From NCBI GenBank assembly GCA_002751075.1, contig NAOQ01000301.1, positions 1 to 50,360 of the forward strand: a DNA stretch of 50,360 bases. Direction: 5' to 3'. Positions 38,101 through 48,819 of this stretch are shown here, piece by piece. The DNA is from Ichthyophonus hoferi (lineage: Eukaryota > Opisthokonta > Ichthyosporea > Ichthyophonida > Ichthyophonidae). The notes below the pieces were generated by a model. It was not told where the DNA came from, did no database searches, and saw only the letters and a list, made by a program, of their open reading frames with translations. Every line of letters starts with the position of its first letter. Positions within the stretch are counted from its first letter, which is position 1. Position numbers and translations under genes: made by a program.

Positions 38101-41100
38101 ATTTGCGAACTAGCTAATATTAAAAAGGATTAAAAAATTAAGAGCACAGGAATAGTCACAAAGATCACGTGATAGAGTAGGAGAAATAAATTAATTGACC
38201 AATGGGGAAGGGACACACCTAATTATAGTCTCAGTGGATAGGTCAAAGGCAAAGATGTCCTGAACGCTGGGGTCTTTGATTGGTAGACTTAATTAGACAA
38301 TTAATTATTCCGGCCCAAAACATAACAAATAATGTATACCATACAAATACTAGTATATGTATATAGTGGTATAGTGTTATATCCTTATATGGTTGTGGTA
38401 CTATATTACTACATTACTAGATTGATATATTATAATACTATTATATACTCCTATTATTATAGTACTATAATATTATACTTACCAGCTACAAATGTAGATG
38501 CATCTCCTGGAATAGTACAATGACCATATTTGGCATTTATCATTTCACCCTCCTATCACCACACAGTACACAACCCCTAGTTTAGTAGATATCATACAGA
38601 GGGTAGGGTAGGTAAGTAGTCCATACATATAGACATACATAGTATATGCTTTCTATTGCACACTGTATACTCTATGATATATATTGTATACTATATACTA
38701 TATAATATCTACTGTATACATATATACTCTAGACTATATACTATATACTCTATATGATTTATTATATACCTCATTTACTACAATAACCCACACAATGTCC
38801 CCATATTCCCTATATATATATATATATAATAAACTAGCCCCAACCAATCGAAAGCTCATGCTATTTGTAAATCCACCACTACAACACCTAATAGATCTCA
38901 TCACTCCACCCAGCCAATCACTAGTATGTTTTACATTTTAATACTTTTAAAAAACCAATAAATAAATGAATAATAAGCAACATAAACGAGACACAACATA
39001 AACGAAGCTACAAAGCATAAAATGATAAAACGAACCTCCCAAAGACCTTGCAGAGCAGCAGTTTCCAGAGGGTAACCAGGGTAGAAATAGGTTACACTAG
39101 ACCCATTACACTGCCCATTTCCCCCTACAGTACCGTGTATTCTACCTCCTCCCTGTGTACATATATGTGTCGTTATGATTCGCGTTCGATATAATTATAG
39201 GGGTTTTCGATCCAAATCCAAATGACAAGTTTCCCGATGAAAATTAGATTTTTCCCGAACAAAATTGTGTAAATATTTCCCGATGAAAAGGTATAGAAGC
39301 CTAGCCTAACCTACACTAACTCACTAACCTCCATATAAAAGTCAGCCGTGCCCACTCTCATATTGCACTCAAATGTTCCTTTAAACACGATAACTCCTAA
39401 TTCGTCATACTCTATGGCTGGTCCAGTCAATTCTCCTTGCACATAGGTGCCCTCTAGACCAATGGGCAGTGTTAAAAGTACCCCTTAGTTAGTGATATCA
39501 TGCTCGGGTTGGCTAGATTTAAATTTAAATATTTATGGTGTATGATGATTGGTGATTATAAATAGGTGCAAAGGAAACGATTGACATTAATAAGATATAA
39601 CTTCAATAATGCCTAGATTTATTTCCCTCATTTTATATAGCCTAATATACACCTTATTACAGACCTTATTATATACCCTATAGCATACTCTATTATATAC
39701 CCTAATACATACCCTATAAGATACCCTATCATATACCCTATTACACATATTATCCCACATCTTCTTATGCAGTCTTAAATAATCAACCCAATGATAATAA
39801 TCTGGCAACCTTTCCTCTCAATATTCTTTAACAATTATCTATATCCAATACATATCTACATACATACACACATACATGCATACATACCTATATACATACA
39901 TACATACATACCACTCACTACTTACCTATCCTACTACCATCAGCCAGCCTATTAACACCAGGTCCATTCAACTCTCCGTCTATAAAGCTTCCTTCTAGAC
40001 TGGCTCTATCAGCAAATAGAAATCTTCCTGGCCCACATCTAAAAATAAACCGTAATATAGCAGGCCTATTAAAATTTATCTCCTATAACCTCGTAATACA
40101 ATATGTAGAATATAAAAAGATCACTTTTAAATAAATATCATTAATAATTAATAGCATTTAAAATGATTGGCTATAGTATAGACTAATTAATTAACATCTA
40201 TCTTTCACATTGACTATACACAATCTACAGTATGAGCATTAACCTAGTTTAAGAGAGACAGGAGGTAGAACATCACATAAGGATATGAAGGGAAAGTAAG
40301 AGATAGAGATATTACATGTATTACTACTACATAGATACATATATATATATATATAGATGCATACATAGATACACATATATATACATACATACGTACATAT
40401 ACACAAGCATACAAACATATAAAAGTACAAACAAACATACACACATACATACATATATACACACATACATACATCCATACATACATACAACATAAAGACA
40501 TACATATATACATATATACATACACACATACATACGTACGTACATATATACATACATGCATACATACATACATACATACATACATACATACATACGTACG
40601 TACGTACATATATAGATACATATATACACCCATACATACACACATACAGTAAATGTTATAGCTCTACCTCTGTCCATTTTTAAATATTCCCTCAAATATG
40701 TTCCCAGACGGCCACCGTAAAATTCCTTTGCCTTCAAATTCTCCATTTTCATTGGTCTCCCCTGGAATTATGCCATAGGATTATTGGGTAAATAATTTTA
40801 ATGAAGATAAGACGGGGTGAGATTGGCTATTTTAGCTATTGACACATAATATTAAATTACCATTGGATTAGACCATATTTCTAAACTGAAGTGACCAATC
40901 ATATAAATAAGTATTGTGTTTATAAGATTGGAGTAAGTGATGCAAAAGTAGCAATGTCTTGATAAGGTGATATTACTAATCATATTCTATGTTCAATTTT
41001 AAAATTATAAAATCACATTATAATTATGGAGTTACAGTAGGTTATGGAATGAATAGTTTTAGTATAATGACGGGTTTAAAGAAAATGCAAAAAAACAATA

Positions 41101-41864
41101 TCTATCTATCTCAATAAAAACATACCCATATAAATATCAAATAGTAAATAAATCAAAATGTTAGCTGTTCAATACATTTATATATACCTCATAAATATGC
41201 AAATGCATATATAATCTGACATGTATGCTCTGCATTTTAGTTTTAGTTATAGGTAGGCAAGATATTCAACTAATCATACATGCTATTTATCACTTTTACG
41301 CCATCAATACTTCCTATACATAAAATTATTTCAGCCAAACTTACCCACACCCTTACTGGGTTAAGTATCGCGTTGCAATGCACCATCGCCATTCACATAC
41401 TTGACCTGATATTCAACTAACCACACATCCCACCTTCATAGTCAGCATCCTCATCCTCTTCCACAGATGATTCGTCATCATAATCTGACCCTGACTCTGT
41501 CTCGTCTCCATTTTCCTTTTCCTCCCCATCTACATTCTCACTGTTGCACCCAGTAACAACCACAATTAACGCAGAGATTCTATTGAATATTTAGTTCTTT
41601 AATTTCATTATTACTCAGTGTAACCAATAAATCTTAAGTCTTGTACAAATAAAATGATACCAATCAATGTTTAATTTTCTATCATTTAAATGCATTTTAT
41701 GACGTCAAATTTAAAAGTATTATATTTTATAGTATTATGTATAATCGTATTTTATTAATAAAATATAAAGGTCCTATACACAAAAACCTCTCCCACCTTT
41801 CCATCTGTCTCCTTTTCACATCTCCAGTCTCAGAGAAACTTTCTGCCTCCCTCTTAACACTCAT
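35195..41864 (-). CDS. SETD7: SETD7 (SET7/9) lysine methyltransferase
   Basis: SAM-dependent protein lysine monomethyltransferase (histone H3K4 and non-histone targets in vertebrates). Eleven minus-strand exons join in frame: 41797-41864, 41434-41540, 40668-40761, 39926-40038, 39329-39453, 39036-39152, 38483-38552, 38219-38273, 37208-37319, 36140-36340 and 35195-35347, giving 404 residues (human 366). The exon 10 donor could instead be at 36134, adding two residues. An acidic Glu/Asp-rich N-terminus is followed by MORN repeats (GEFEGKGILRWPSGNIFEG, LEGSFIDGELNGPG, GTYVQGELTGPAIEYD) and the SET domain. Family catalytic residues are kept at human spacing: Tyr293 in SFYNGVR (human Tyr245), GHKANH with Asn344/His345 (human 296/297), Tyr353 (human Tyr305) and the Tyr of VDYGYDH (human Tyr335). 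The identification is close to certain and the enzyme looks active. Confidence 0.97.
37321..37410. repeat. Degenerate (GTAGG)n repeat in SETD7 intron 8
   Basis: Irregular GTAGGGTAGG/AGAATAAG words over about 90 bases immediately upstream of exon 9 on the minus strand. Confidence 0.75.
37441..37620 (+). repeat. Dispersed repeat, copy 2 of 2, in SETD7 intron 8
   Basis: Counterpart of 20281-20460 in the same plus orientation. It sits within a SETD7 intron, antisense to that gene, so it is an insertion or an old segmental copy rather than shared regulatory sequence. Confidence 0.65.
39229..39290. repeat. Three TTTCCCGATGAAAA-like words in SETD7 intron 5
   Basis: GTTTCCCGATGAAAA at 39229, TTTTTCCCGAACAAAA at 39249 and ATTTCCCGATGAAAAG at 39275. 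These are CpG-containing words in otherwise CpG-poor intron sequence, possibly the end of an old insertion. Confidence 0.5.
39640..39735. repeat. Degenerate (ATACCCTATT)n repeat in SETD7 intron 4
   Basis: Repeated TATATACCCTA/CCTTATTA words over about 95 bases. Confidence 0.75.
40330..40650. repeat. (ACAT)n microsatellite block in SETD7 intron 3
   Basis: About 320 bases of ACAT units with ACGT and ATAT variants, ending 18 bases from exon 3. All three minus-strand frames are open through it, producing Tyr/Cys/Met/Val-repeat pseudo-ORFs that are not genes. Confidence 0.95.
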
Positions 41865-42004
41865 TCTACCTCTATCCTACCTCTACACACAGGGTTAAGT
41901 ATATAACAGGTAAACAGCAAAGAAACTTGTATAATATTATATTACTAGCAATAGATAGATATATATACTATAGGAACATGTGTAGGTAAGTAATTGTTAT
42001 TGTT

Positions 42005-42128
42005 ATAGCCGGCATTCCGATTTAGATTAAGATTAACCTTACCATATATAGACTACAGATACAACACGTGTTCTATTTAACCAATCAAAGATTAGGTGGC
42101 TATTTATTGTAGTGTAATAGTACAATAG
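42005..42128 (+). repeat. ~110-bp dispersed repeat, copy A
   Basis: Shares with copies B and C, in order, a GCATTCCGATTTAGATTAA-like block, an ACCAATC block, a GGCTATT block and a TATTGTAGTGTAATAGTA-like block. It directly abuts the left side of the foldback region. Confidence 0.7.
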
Positions 42129-42149
42129 TTTCTAGTATGTGTGCATCTC

Positions 42150-42330
42150 AGTATCTGGATGGTCAGTCGGAATCTCCTTCTTGATTCAGAGTTGAACCTT
42201 TCTTTCGTCCACTCATTTCAGAACCAGAGGCCCAGGATGCAAACATAGACTTAGGTTCCAAAACGAATGGAGGAAATAAACGTTCAACTTTGGATCAACA
42301 ATGAGATTCTAATTATGACCATCCAGATTC
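42150..42330. repeat. Foldback palindrome 1
   Basis: Arms at 42150-42211 and 42268-42330 are inverted copies of each other with a 2-base length difference. Conserved words include ATCTGGATGGTCA, GAATCTC and AGTTGAAC. The spacer is about 56 bases, and the palindrome lies immediately left of the larger foldback. Confidence 0.75.
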
Positions 42331-42345
42331 CAAAATGGTGCATGT

Positions 42346-42801
42346 TTGAATGTCTAGCATGCATTCCCACTCTTTTACTCTGGTGACAAAAGTATTCCAC
42401 TCTGGATAAGATCATTGGTGGATCTAATTTTTGTAATTGCACCATGATAGTTAGCGTTAGTGCAAAGTAATTTCATCACATTTGCAGTGATGGCCTCAGG
42501 TGTCAATGTAGATGGAGGAAAGCAATTTAGTACACAAGATCCTGTATCTAATATTTTCCAAAGGTCCTATCATGAATAGGGTTTATCAGCAATTATTAGA
42601 TACAGGATCTTGTGTACTAAATTGCTTTCCTCCATCTACATTGGTACCTGAGGCCATCACTGCAAATGTGATAAAATTACTTTGCACTAACACTAACTAT
42701 CATGGTGCAGTTATGAACATCATATCTACCAAGGAACCTATCGAGAGTGGAATACCTTTGCCACCAGAGTGAAAGAGTGGGAACACATGCTAGGCATTCA
42801 A
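42346..42801. repeat. Foldback palindrome 2, 208-bp arms
   Basis: Left arm 42346-42553 and right arm 42594-42801 are reverse complements over 208 bases with no length difference and about 21 mismatches by hand count (about 90% identity). The inner 90 bases are almost identical. The loop is 40 bases. A transcript through it would form a long hairpin. The right arm on the plus strand carries the retroelement-like protease segment, and the left arm is an inverted copy of it. Confidence 0.95.
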
Positions 42802-43110
42802 GGAAAAACAATGTCTGACTCCCTTCCTGAAACAATTGATCACAGCACTAAGAAAAGCTACAACAGAATCAAAACAAAGTTTACAAGTAGTAGAGGCAAA
42901 TATCAGAAACCAAAGACGTCACACACATGCACCTATAGTCCCAACATCCCAGTTAGTCATAACACAATAGATTGTGGCCTCAACTCCAAGGGCCAAAACT
43001 ACCAGAAATCTTACACATAGATGAAAAAGGAATGGGTGTTTTCAATCACTAAAGGGATTGATAAGATAAATCTGGCCAGCACAATGGACACAGGGGGCAC
43101 TCCATACCAT
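42514..43110 (+). mobile_element. Retroelement-like fossil (aspartic-protease-like part)
   Basis: The right foldback arm encodes an LLDTGS motif followed by LNCFPPSTLVPEA, resembling the active-site region of the retropepsin-type protease found in LTR retroelements. A second, Lys/Ser/Thr-rich coding-like stretch follows to about 43020. I see no convincing reverse transcriptase, integrase or terminal repeats, so only a fragment is present and its family cannot be fixed; an LTR-type element is a guess from the motif. It is broken, with several breaks. The roughly 90% arm identity suggests the inverted duplication is younger than the dispersed repeats around it. Confidence 0.4.
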
Positions 43111-43544
43111 ATCATAATACAACTTTAATATATATCATTTTTTAGTAAACAGCATACTTGTCTGTTCCCTTTTGGTTTTACAGTGCTAAAAACTCTACAC
43201 AAATTCTACAAAGAAATAGCAGCTTTGAATAATACTTTTATCTTCTAGAATGGAAATAACCAACTACTCCTAAATGTCTATACTTAATGACATTATTGAT
43301 TAATTAATTGCCATTACCAAACATCTAAATACTGATTAATTACTTCATTATAGGCTTATTAGTAATTAGAGGTTAAATGCTAATTAAACTGTAAGCTACT
43401 CTTGTCTAAGACATCCTAAAGTATTTGCACATATACTTCAACAAAGCAAATAATAAATAATTTAACGTGTAAACATGCATAATAATGTATATATATACAG
43501 AGTAGGTAATGTATAAATTCATTTTATTATGATTATTATTATAT

Positions 43545-43660
43545 TATGACTTGCATTCCAATCTAGATTTAGATTAACATTCACACGTGTAGATTATAGA
43601 TGCATATGTAATCAATTACAGATTAACTGGCTATTATATTGTATTGCAATAGTATAATAG
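43545..43660 (+). repeat. ~110-bp dispersed repeat, copy B
   Basis: Contains GCATTCCAATCTAGATTTAG, AACTGGCTATTATATTGTA and TTGCAATAGTATAATAG, colinear with copies A and C. Together with copy A it flanks the foldback and fossil region as direct repeats. Confidence 0.7.
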
Positions 43661-43800
43661 CATATATACATGCACATATAGTATGGCATAATAAAGCAAA
43701 AAATAATTAAAATATAACAAAGTGTATAATAAATGTAGATATATATATATAAAGTATAGCTGGTGATGTATCAAGTAATTTCTTGTATTATTAATAATAC

Positions 43801-43908
43801 TGTTACTTACATTCTGATCTAAACTTAGATTAATATCACCATTATAGATATACATATAACCAATCTGAGATCAACTGGCTATTGTATTGTACTGCAATAA
43901 TATAATAC
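43801..43908 (+). repeat. ~110-bp dispersed repeat, copy C
   Basis: Contains ACATTCTGATCTAAACTTAG, AACTGGCTATTGTATTGTA and CTGCAATAATATAATAC. B and C begin about 256 bases apart, so they may be two units of a longer tandem. Confidence 0.7.
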
Positions 43909-44898
43909 ACATATATTGTTACAATTCCTGAAGAGTAAATTTTCATTCTTAGAACATCATATGGACCAGTGGGCGATAGCCTAATTGAATCTTTGCACCA
44001 CTGGGCATATTAGGTTATTAAAGACATAGCATTATTCACAAGTGATGGACATGTCCACAGGCTCGAGTGGCTCCCATTAGGTGTTGGTTAGAAGCATGTC
44101 TTTCTGGGCTAGCAATAGAGGCAGTTCTTAGCTCTGTATATATACATATACATACATATAAGCATACATCACACATATATACACACATACACTGACATAT
44201 ACTGATAATACATATCTGCATAAGCACACATATTATCAACTTTCAATAGACAGTTGAGATAGCTGCTATGAAAGAGAAGTCATGCATGCTGGTTCTATCC
44301 TTAACTGTATATAGACTACTAGTGTTCAGAGTTGATGGTCTTGCAACAGTATCTCCAGTGACTTTTAAAGCTGGATAAATCCATTGAGAATGCCTCAATA
44401 AAGAGCTGACCCCAAGTTTAATCAGCTGGTGCTGATGTAGTGGTAGTAGAGTGTGTAGGCAGCACAGCAAGTTCATTAGTTAGTTATGGAAGTTTAGAAG
44501 TAGAGAGGTTTTGGAGAGCTACAAATATTTATTATAATATAATAAAGTATATAGTACAGCTCAAATCAGTAATAGAATAAATATTATAGTGCATAAATTT
44601 GTAAATGTATTCAATGATGTCAAATTTTTATTTACAAAACAAATCTAAATTAATACATTTTCTTTTCATAATAATTAAGAGGGACCAGCCTTTTCCTTAT
44701 CATACTTGTATATATATGTATATATATATGTATGTTTGTACTATGTTATGTGTGAGCCAGAGGGAACAATACAATATACCTAAAATATTACAGTCACGAT
44801 TGTGGTAGTACAGGTGTTAATAATAACTAATAGCCATTACCTAATAAAACAAACAATCAATCAAAACTCCACCTCTTTCCCTCTTCCTACCTCTACCT

Positions 44899-45780
44899 CT
44901 ACCCTCTCCTTCCCCTCTCTCTCATAAAATCACTCACTCCCAGTGCACCCCTAACCATCTTCTCTCCCTCTGTCTCTCCTTCACCATCCCTCACCCTCCC
45001 TATAGCCCTTCGTATTAACACCACCTGAGTCTTATACATTGTAGATATACGTCCTCCTAACATAGTAAATAATTCATGTTCTATTTCCTTGGCTATGTTT
45101 TCTATCATGTCTTCCCTTACTTCTTTTAACATATCAACACCTGTATGTACAGTCATCATCCTATCTTCTCCCCTGTCCTCCTTATCTATCATAACATGTC
45201 CACTTCCAGTCACTATTTCATCACCTCCTTGAGTTATTATCGTTTCCTCCTCCTCCTTTCGCATCACACAAAGAGATTTATACCTTTCATTCTGAAACAT
45301 CTCCTCCTCCCTCACCCTATTACTCCTTCTAGTAACAACCAGACTATCCTTTAGACTCAATACCAACAACTCCCTCGTCTTCTTTCTCAGCATCTCATGC
45401 CGTCCACCGGCCTTGACCTCCATAAATACCTTAGGTGCCTTCTCCTTAGCAACCACACCTTTCCAACCTGCAACCAAATCACATGCCATTTGACGTATCT
45501 CCTCATCCTCACTCTTCCTCAACCTCCCTACCACATATCCTATCTCTGTAGTCGATATCATAGTCGTGGTCAGAGGGAAGTCTTTTAACCGCTCTAATGA
45601 GCTAATCTTATCATCTCTACTACACCCTTTACTCATTAACTTGTGTTTACAATCCTCCACTGCCTTTAAATCAACTACCCGAGCTAGGCTTTGTATTTTT
45701 AGCTGACGGTGTTTAATTATCTTCTGTGGTTTGGGAGGCGCTCGTGGTGGAAGCAGGGTCCTGGTGATAAAACGATCCAT
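44899..45780 (-). CDS. TCEANC2: TCEANC2, TFIIS N-terminal/central-domain protein
   Basis: Poorly characterised relative of elongation factor TFIIS, presumably nuclear. It is a single uninterrupted 293-codon frame; human TCEANC2 is about 208 residues. The N-terminus MDRFITRTLLP matches human MDKFVIRTPR, followed by IQSLARVV (human IESLKRVV). Residues 55-115 form a TFIIS N-terminal (LW-type) helical domain: LERLKDFPLTTTMI, TTEIGYVVGRLRK and LVAGWKGVV. Then comes MLRKKTRELL (human SLRKNAQKLL), a charged linker absent from human, and a C-terminal piece of the TFIIS central domain (ENIAKEIEHELFTMLGGRI to ALGVSDFMRERGRRG). There is no zinc ribbon, as expected for TCEANC2. The frame stays open upstream of this Met only through AT-rich sequence, so Met at 45780 is the start. 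It lies head-to-head with ARID4, 1.55 kb away. Confidence 0.92.
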   Translation of the reverse strand: MDRFITRTLLPPRAPPKPQKIIKHRQLKIQSLARVVDLKAVEDCKHKLMSKGCSRDDKISSLERLKDFPLTTTMISTTEIGYVVGRLRKSEDEEIRQMACDLVAGWKGVVAKEKAPKVFMEVKAGGRHEMLRKKTRELLVLSLKDSLVVTRRSNRVREEEMFQNERYKSLCVMRKEEEETIITQGGDEIVTGSGHVMIDKEDRGEDRMMTVHTGVDMLKEVREDMIENIAKEIEHELFTMLGGRISTMYKTQVVLIRRAIGRVRDGEGETEGEKMVRGALGVSDFMRERGRRG

Positions 45781-47334
45781 GGTGAGAGAAAGAGAGAGAA
45801 GGGAGGAAGGGTATAGTGTATAGTATGGTATTTGTAGTATTATATAATCACAACAACAACATATCTTCCTAACATAATAATATATACTCCATAATAAATA
45901 CAATATACAATATATATGGTAAATTATGTAGTATATATAGTACAACATATTGTAACCGCTACATTAACAACAACAAAAGCGCGCGTAATAAGTGGGGGAG
46001 TTAATTTTAACTTAATGCGTATCTATCATCTGATTGCTTAGAATTTGGAACGTCATCATTAGAAACTAAAAAACAATAAACTATAATCCTATTTAAATCA
46101 ATATAAAAACAGCATACACTGCTATATATTAATATAATTTCCTGTATTTATATATATTTTACATAAAATGTATTTTTAAAATAATATACTCCTAAAAAAG
46201 CAAATTATTTTTGCAATACACTAAAAGGGTATTTTTTAAAACATTTACAAATAATTCCTAAACTTTTAAACCAATGTATTAGTGGCTATAAATCAGTAAA
46301 ATATAACAGACACAATTAACGGTCAATGACATTTTTGTTAACCGCTTATATATATGGTACATAATATAAATAATAAATACCCGTCGTAGTTTTTCTTTGT
46401 ATATATTTAAAGATCTGTTCTTTATTTTACTTGTTATTATTGTTCTCTTGATATATATATAATTTTTGGATTTTTCAATTCTAGGTTTAGTATTAATATG
46501 TGTATACAGTAAAATTATTATACTACGCATAACCAATATATGATATATTATATAATATATTATAATTTGATATATCCACTCCACTAAACATTCCTTGTAT
46601 GACAAAGTAAGTATCGTTTCACAAGTGTTTCAGCATACATTTCCTTTCTACTTAATATCATATATAGTATGGCAATATGTATCATAGTACATAATATAGT
46701 ACATATTGCATTACGTATTAATAACAAGGTATATTATATATTGTTAGTATTTTCTATTGGATATTTGGCGTGTTATTGTAATATATTTACATCCCCATTC
46801 TTGTTGCACTGTTGATTATGATAATATTTTTTTTTGGAATAATTTAAATATGCTGAAGTGTTTAAATTATCTTATAGTACACCTTCTCTATATATATATA
46901 TCATATCTTTAGTAAACGATGCACATTACAGAAGGATATATTTACAATAATTACAAATAAATAGCCAAAACATATTCTATTTTACACCTATACCTATTAT
47001 TTTAATAATTTTCATATTTACTTTATTCTGTAGTTTTTGTTCTATTATATTTTTGCTGTCTCTCTCTCTCTGTCTCTCTCTCCTTCTTGCTTTCTTTCTC
47101 TTTTACTATTTCTCCAGCCAACATTATACTAGACATACTTAAATATACATATTATTACTAACCCAATGGACCGTATATTCCTATCACCCAGCAGCATAAT
47201 GCACATGCCTCTATTTCTGCTTTATCATCATTTATTTATAATAATCCCCGCTCCTTTCCCCTCTCCTATAACCTCCATTCAGTTAAAAATGCGCCCCATC
47301 TCCTCTTTAGATTAGGGTAGCTCCTCTCTTCATC
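45781..47334. other. Divergent intergenic region TCEANC2 / ARID4
   Basis: No gene seen. It should contain both promoters. The only GC-rich word is AAGCGCGCGTAATAAG near 45979, about 200 bases before the TCEANC2 start. A CT-rich tract lies at about 47058-47110. The rest is AT-rich. Confidence 0.5.
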
Positions 47335-48782
47335 ATGGCCTACTCCGACCAGGCCGCCTTACCCATCCTGAAACTGGGTACTAAGGTTTGTCAATAATGC
47401 TTACATTCTCAATTATGCAACTATTATATTATTATTATTATTAGTATTATTGTTATTATTATTCTTACCACTACTATTACTACTGTTAGTATTACTTCTG
47501 TTATTATTCTTTCTCTTACAATTACTATTATTGCTCTTAACTCTATTGCGTGACATGATTGAGTCTATTCTTTTAACGGTGATATTAAACTATAATGCAT
47601 AGCAACAGCCAATAGATCGTGTTGATACTTTGTTCATTTAATATTAATGCCCCATTTATATCGACTGGGAAATATTTATGGGTTTGTTAGTGTGTATATA
47701 GACTGGAATACTGAAAAAAAGAATATTAAGATAAGTAAGATATGTATAGGCCAAGATAATGAGATAAAAGGAAGTAGAGAAAGAGAGAGAGAAATGGAGA
47801 TAGGAGAGGGATTAAAAATAGATGAACCAAAATGATAATACCAAATAGAGAGACTCCTTTAATATATGGGCATACTTACACACATCTCTATCTACGTCTA
47901 TGTACGTATGAGTGTCAATGGATCAATGGATGCTATATATAAAGATTAATTAAAAAATGTTAACCAAGGAAAACAGAATGAAGTGATTTCAAGGACCTTA
48001 TTTATGTCCGTGGCTTTTGCTCGTGTCTCTATATATAGTATAGTATAGTTTAATCTTCTTATTATGTCATTTTTTATTTATTTACATTATATTATATGAT
48101 AGTATAGTATTTTAGTATATTTTAGTTTATCTTTATATTGTATGCTATTTTTATCTATTTATTTTATATTATATTATACTATATTTTATTATACTCTATT
48201 ATGCTATATTATGCTATATTACACTACATCCAATCTACAACATTTTAAGACAATACACTACATTTAATTTTAATTTTAACTATGACCAAGCAGGTGACAG
48301 CACGTTTTAAAGGGGCCTTCTGTATGGCCAAGATAACCCACGTAGACCCATTAGTATTAGTTAAAATAGAGTTTGATGATAGCAATCTAGGGACATCGAC
48401 GATCAATGCCTCTAAAATTAGAGGGACCATCGCCCCTGAGGCCCATGTGGAGGTCTCTCTCTCTTTCTCTTTTGTGGCTTTTTTTCTTTGTTTTGCTCTT
48501 TGTCCCTCTCTTTCTTTCTCTCTCCTCTCTCTCTATCTATCTATCTGCATCTTTCTTTCTCTCTCTCTTTCTCTATCTCTATCTCTCTCCATTTCCCTTT
48601 CTCTCTCCATCTCTATCTCTTTTTCATTTTCCTTTGAATATATCAGTCAATCTGTGGATCTTCCGATAGTACTCCTTTAACCCTAACCACTTCATCCATA
48701 TCATGTATTTTATTAATGAATGTGTCTATTCATGGCCAATATATTTATAGATATAGACCTGGATATCAAGATGCTTGATCTG

Positions 48783-48819
<37 letters not shown>

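Larger units (their letters stand above)
41865..44898. other. Repeat-rich intergenic block SETD7-TCEANC2
   Basis: No intact host gene. It holds three copies of a roughly 110-bp repeat, two adjacent foldback palindromes, a retroelement-like fossil and, at about 44040-44130 on the minus strand, a peptide-coding relic related to 6889-7058. Confidence 0.6.

Noticed and set aside
40239-40752. Three overlapping minus-strand open frames of 133-141 codons
   Set aside because: They are translated (ACAT)n repeat (Tyr/Cys/Met/Val units). The real coding part is only SETD7 exon 3 (40668-40761), which uses a different frame.
42005-43660. Calling repeats A and B the terminal repeats of a complete LTR element
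   Set aside because: They are strongly diverged, a third copy lies outside, and no reverse transcriptase or integrase was seen between them.
48282-48680. 132-codon plus-strand frame at ARID4 exon 2
   Set aside because: The first part is ARID4 exon 2, but the Ser/Leu/Phe-rich remainder is read-through of the CT-rich intron after the donor at 48453.
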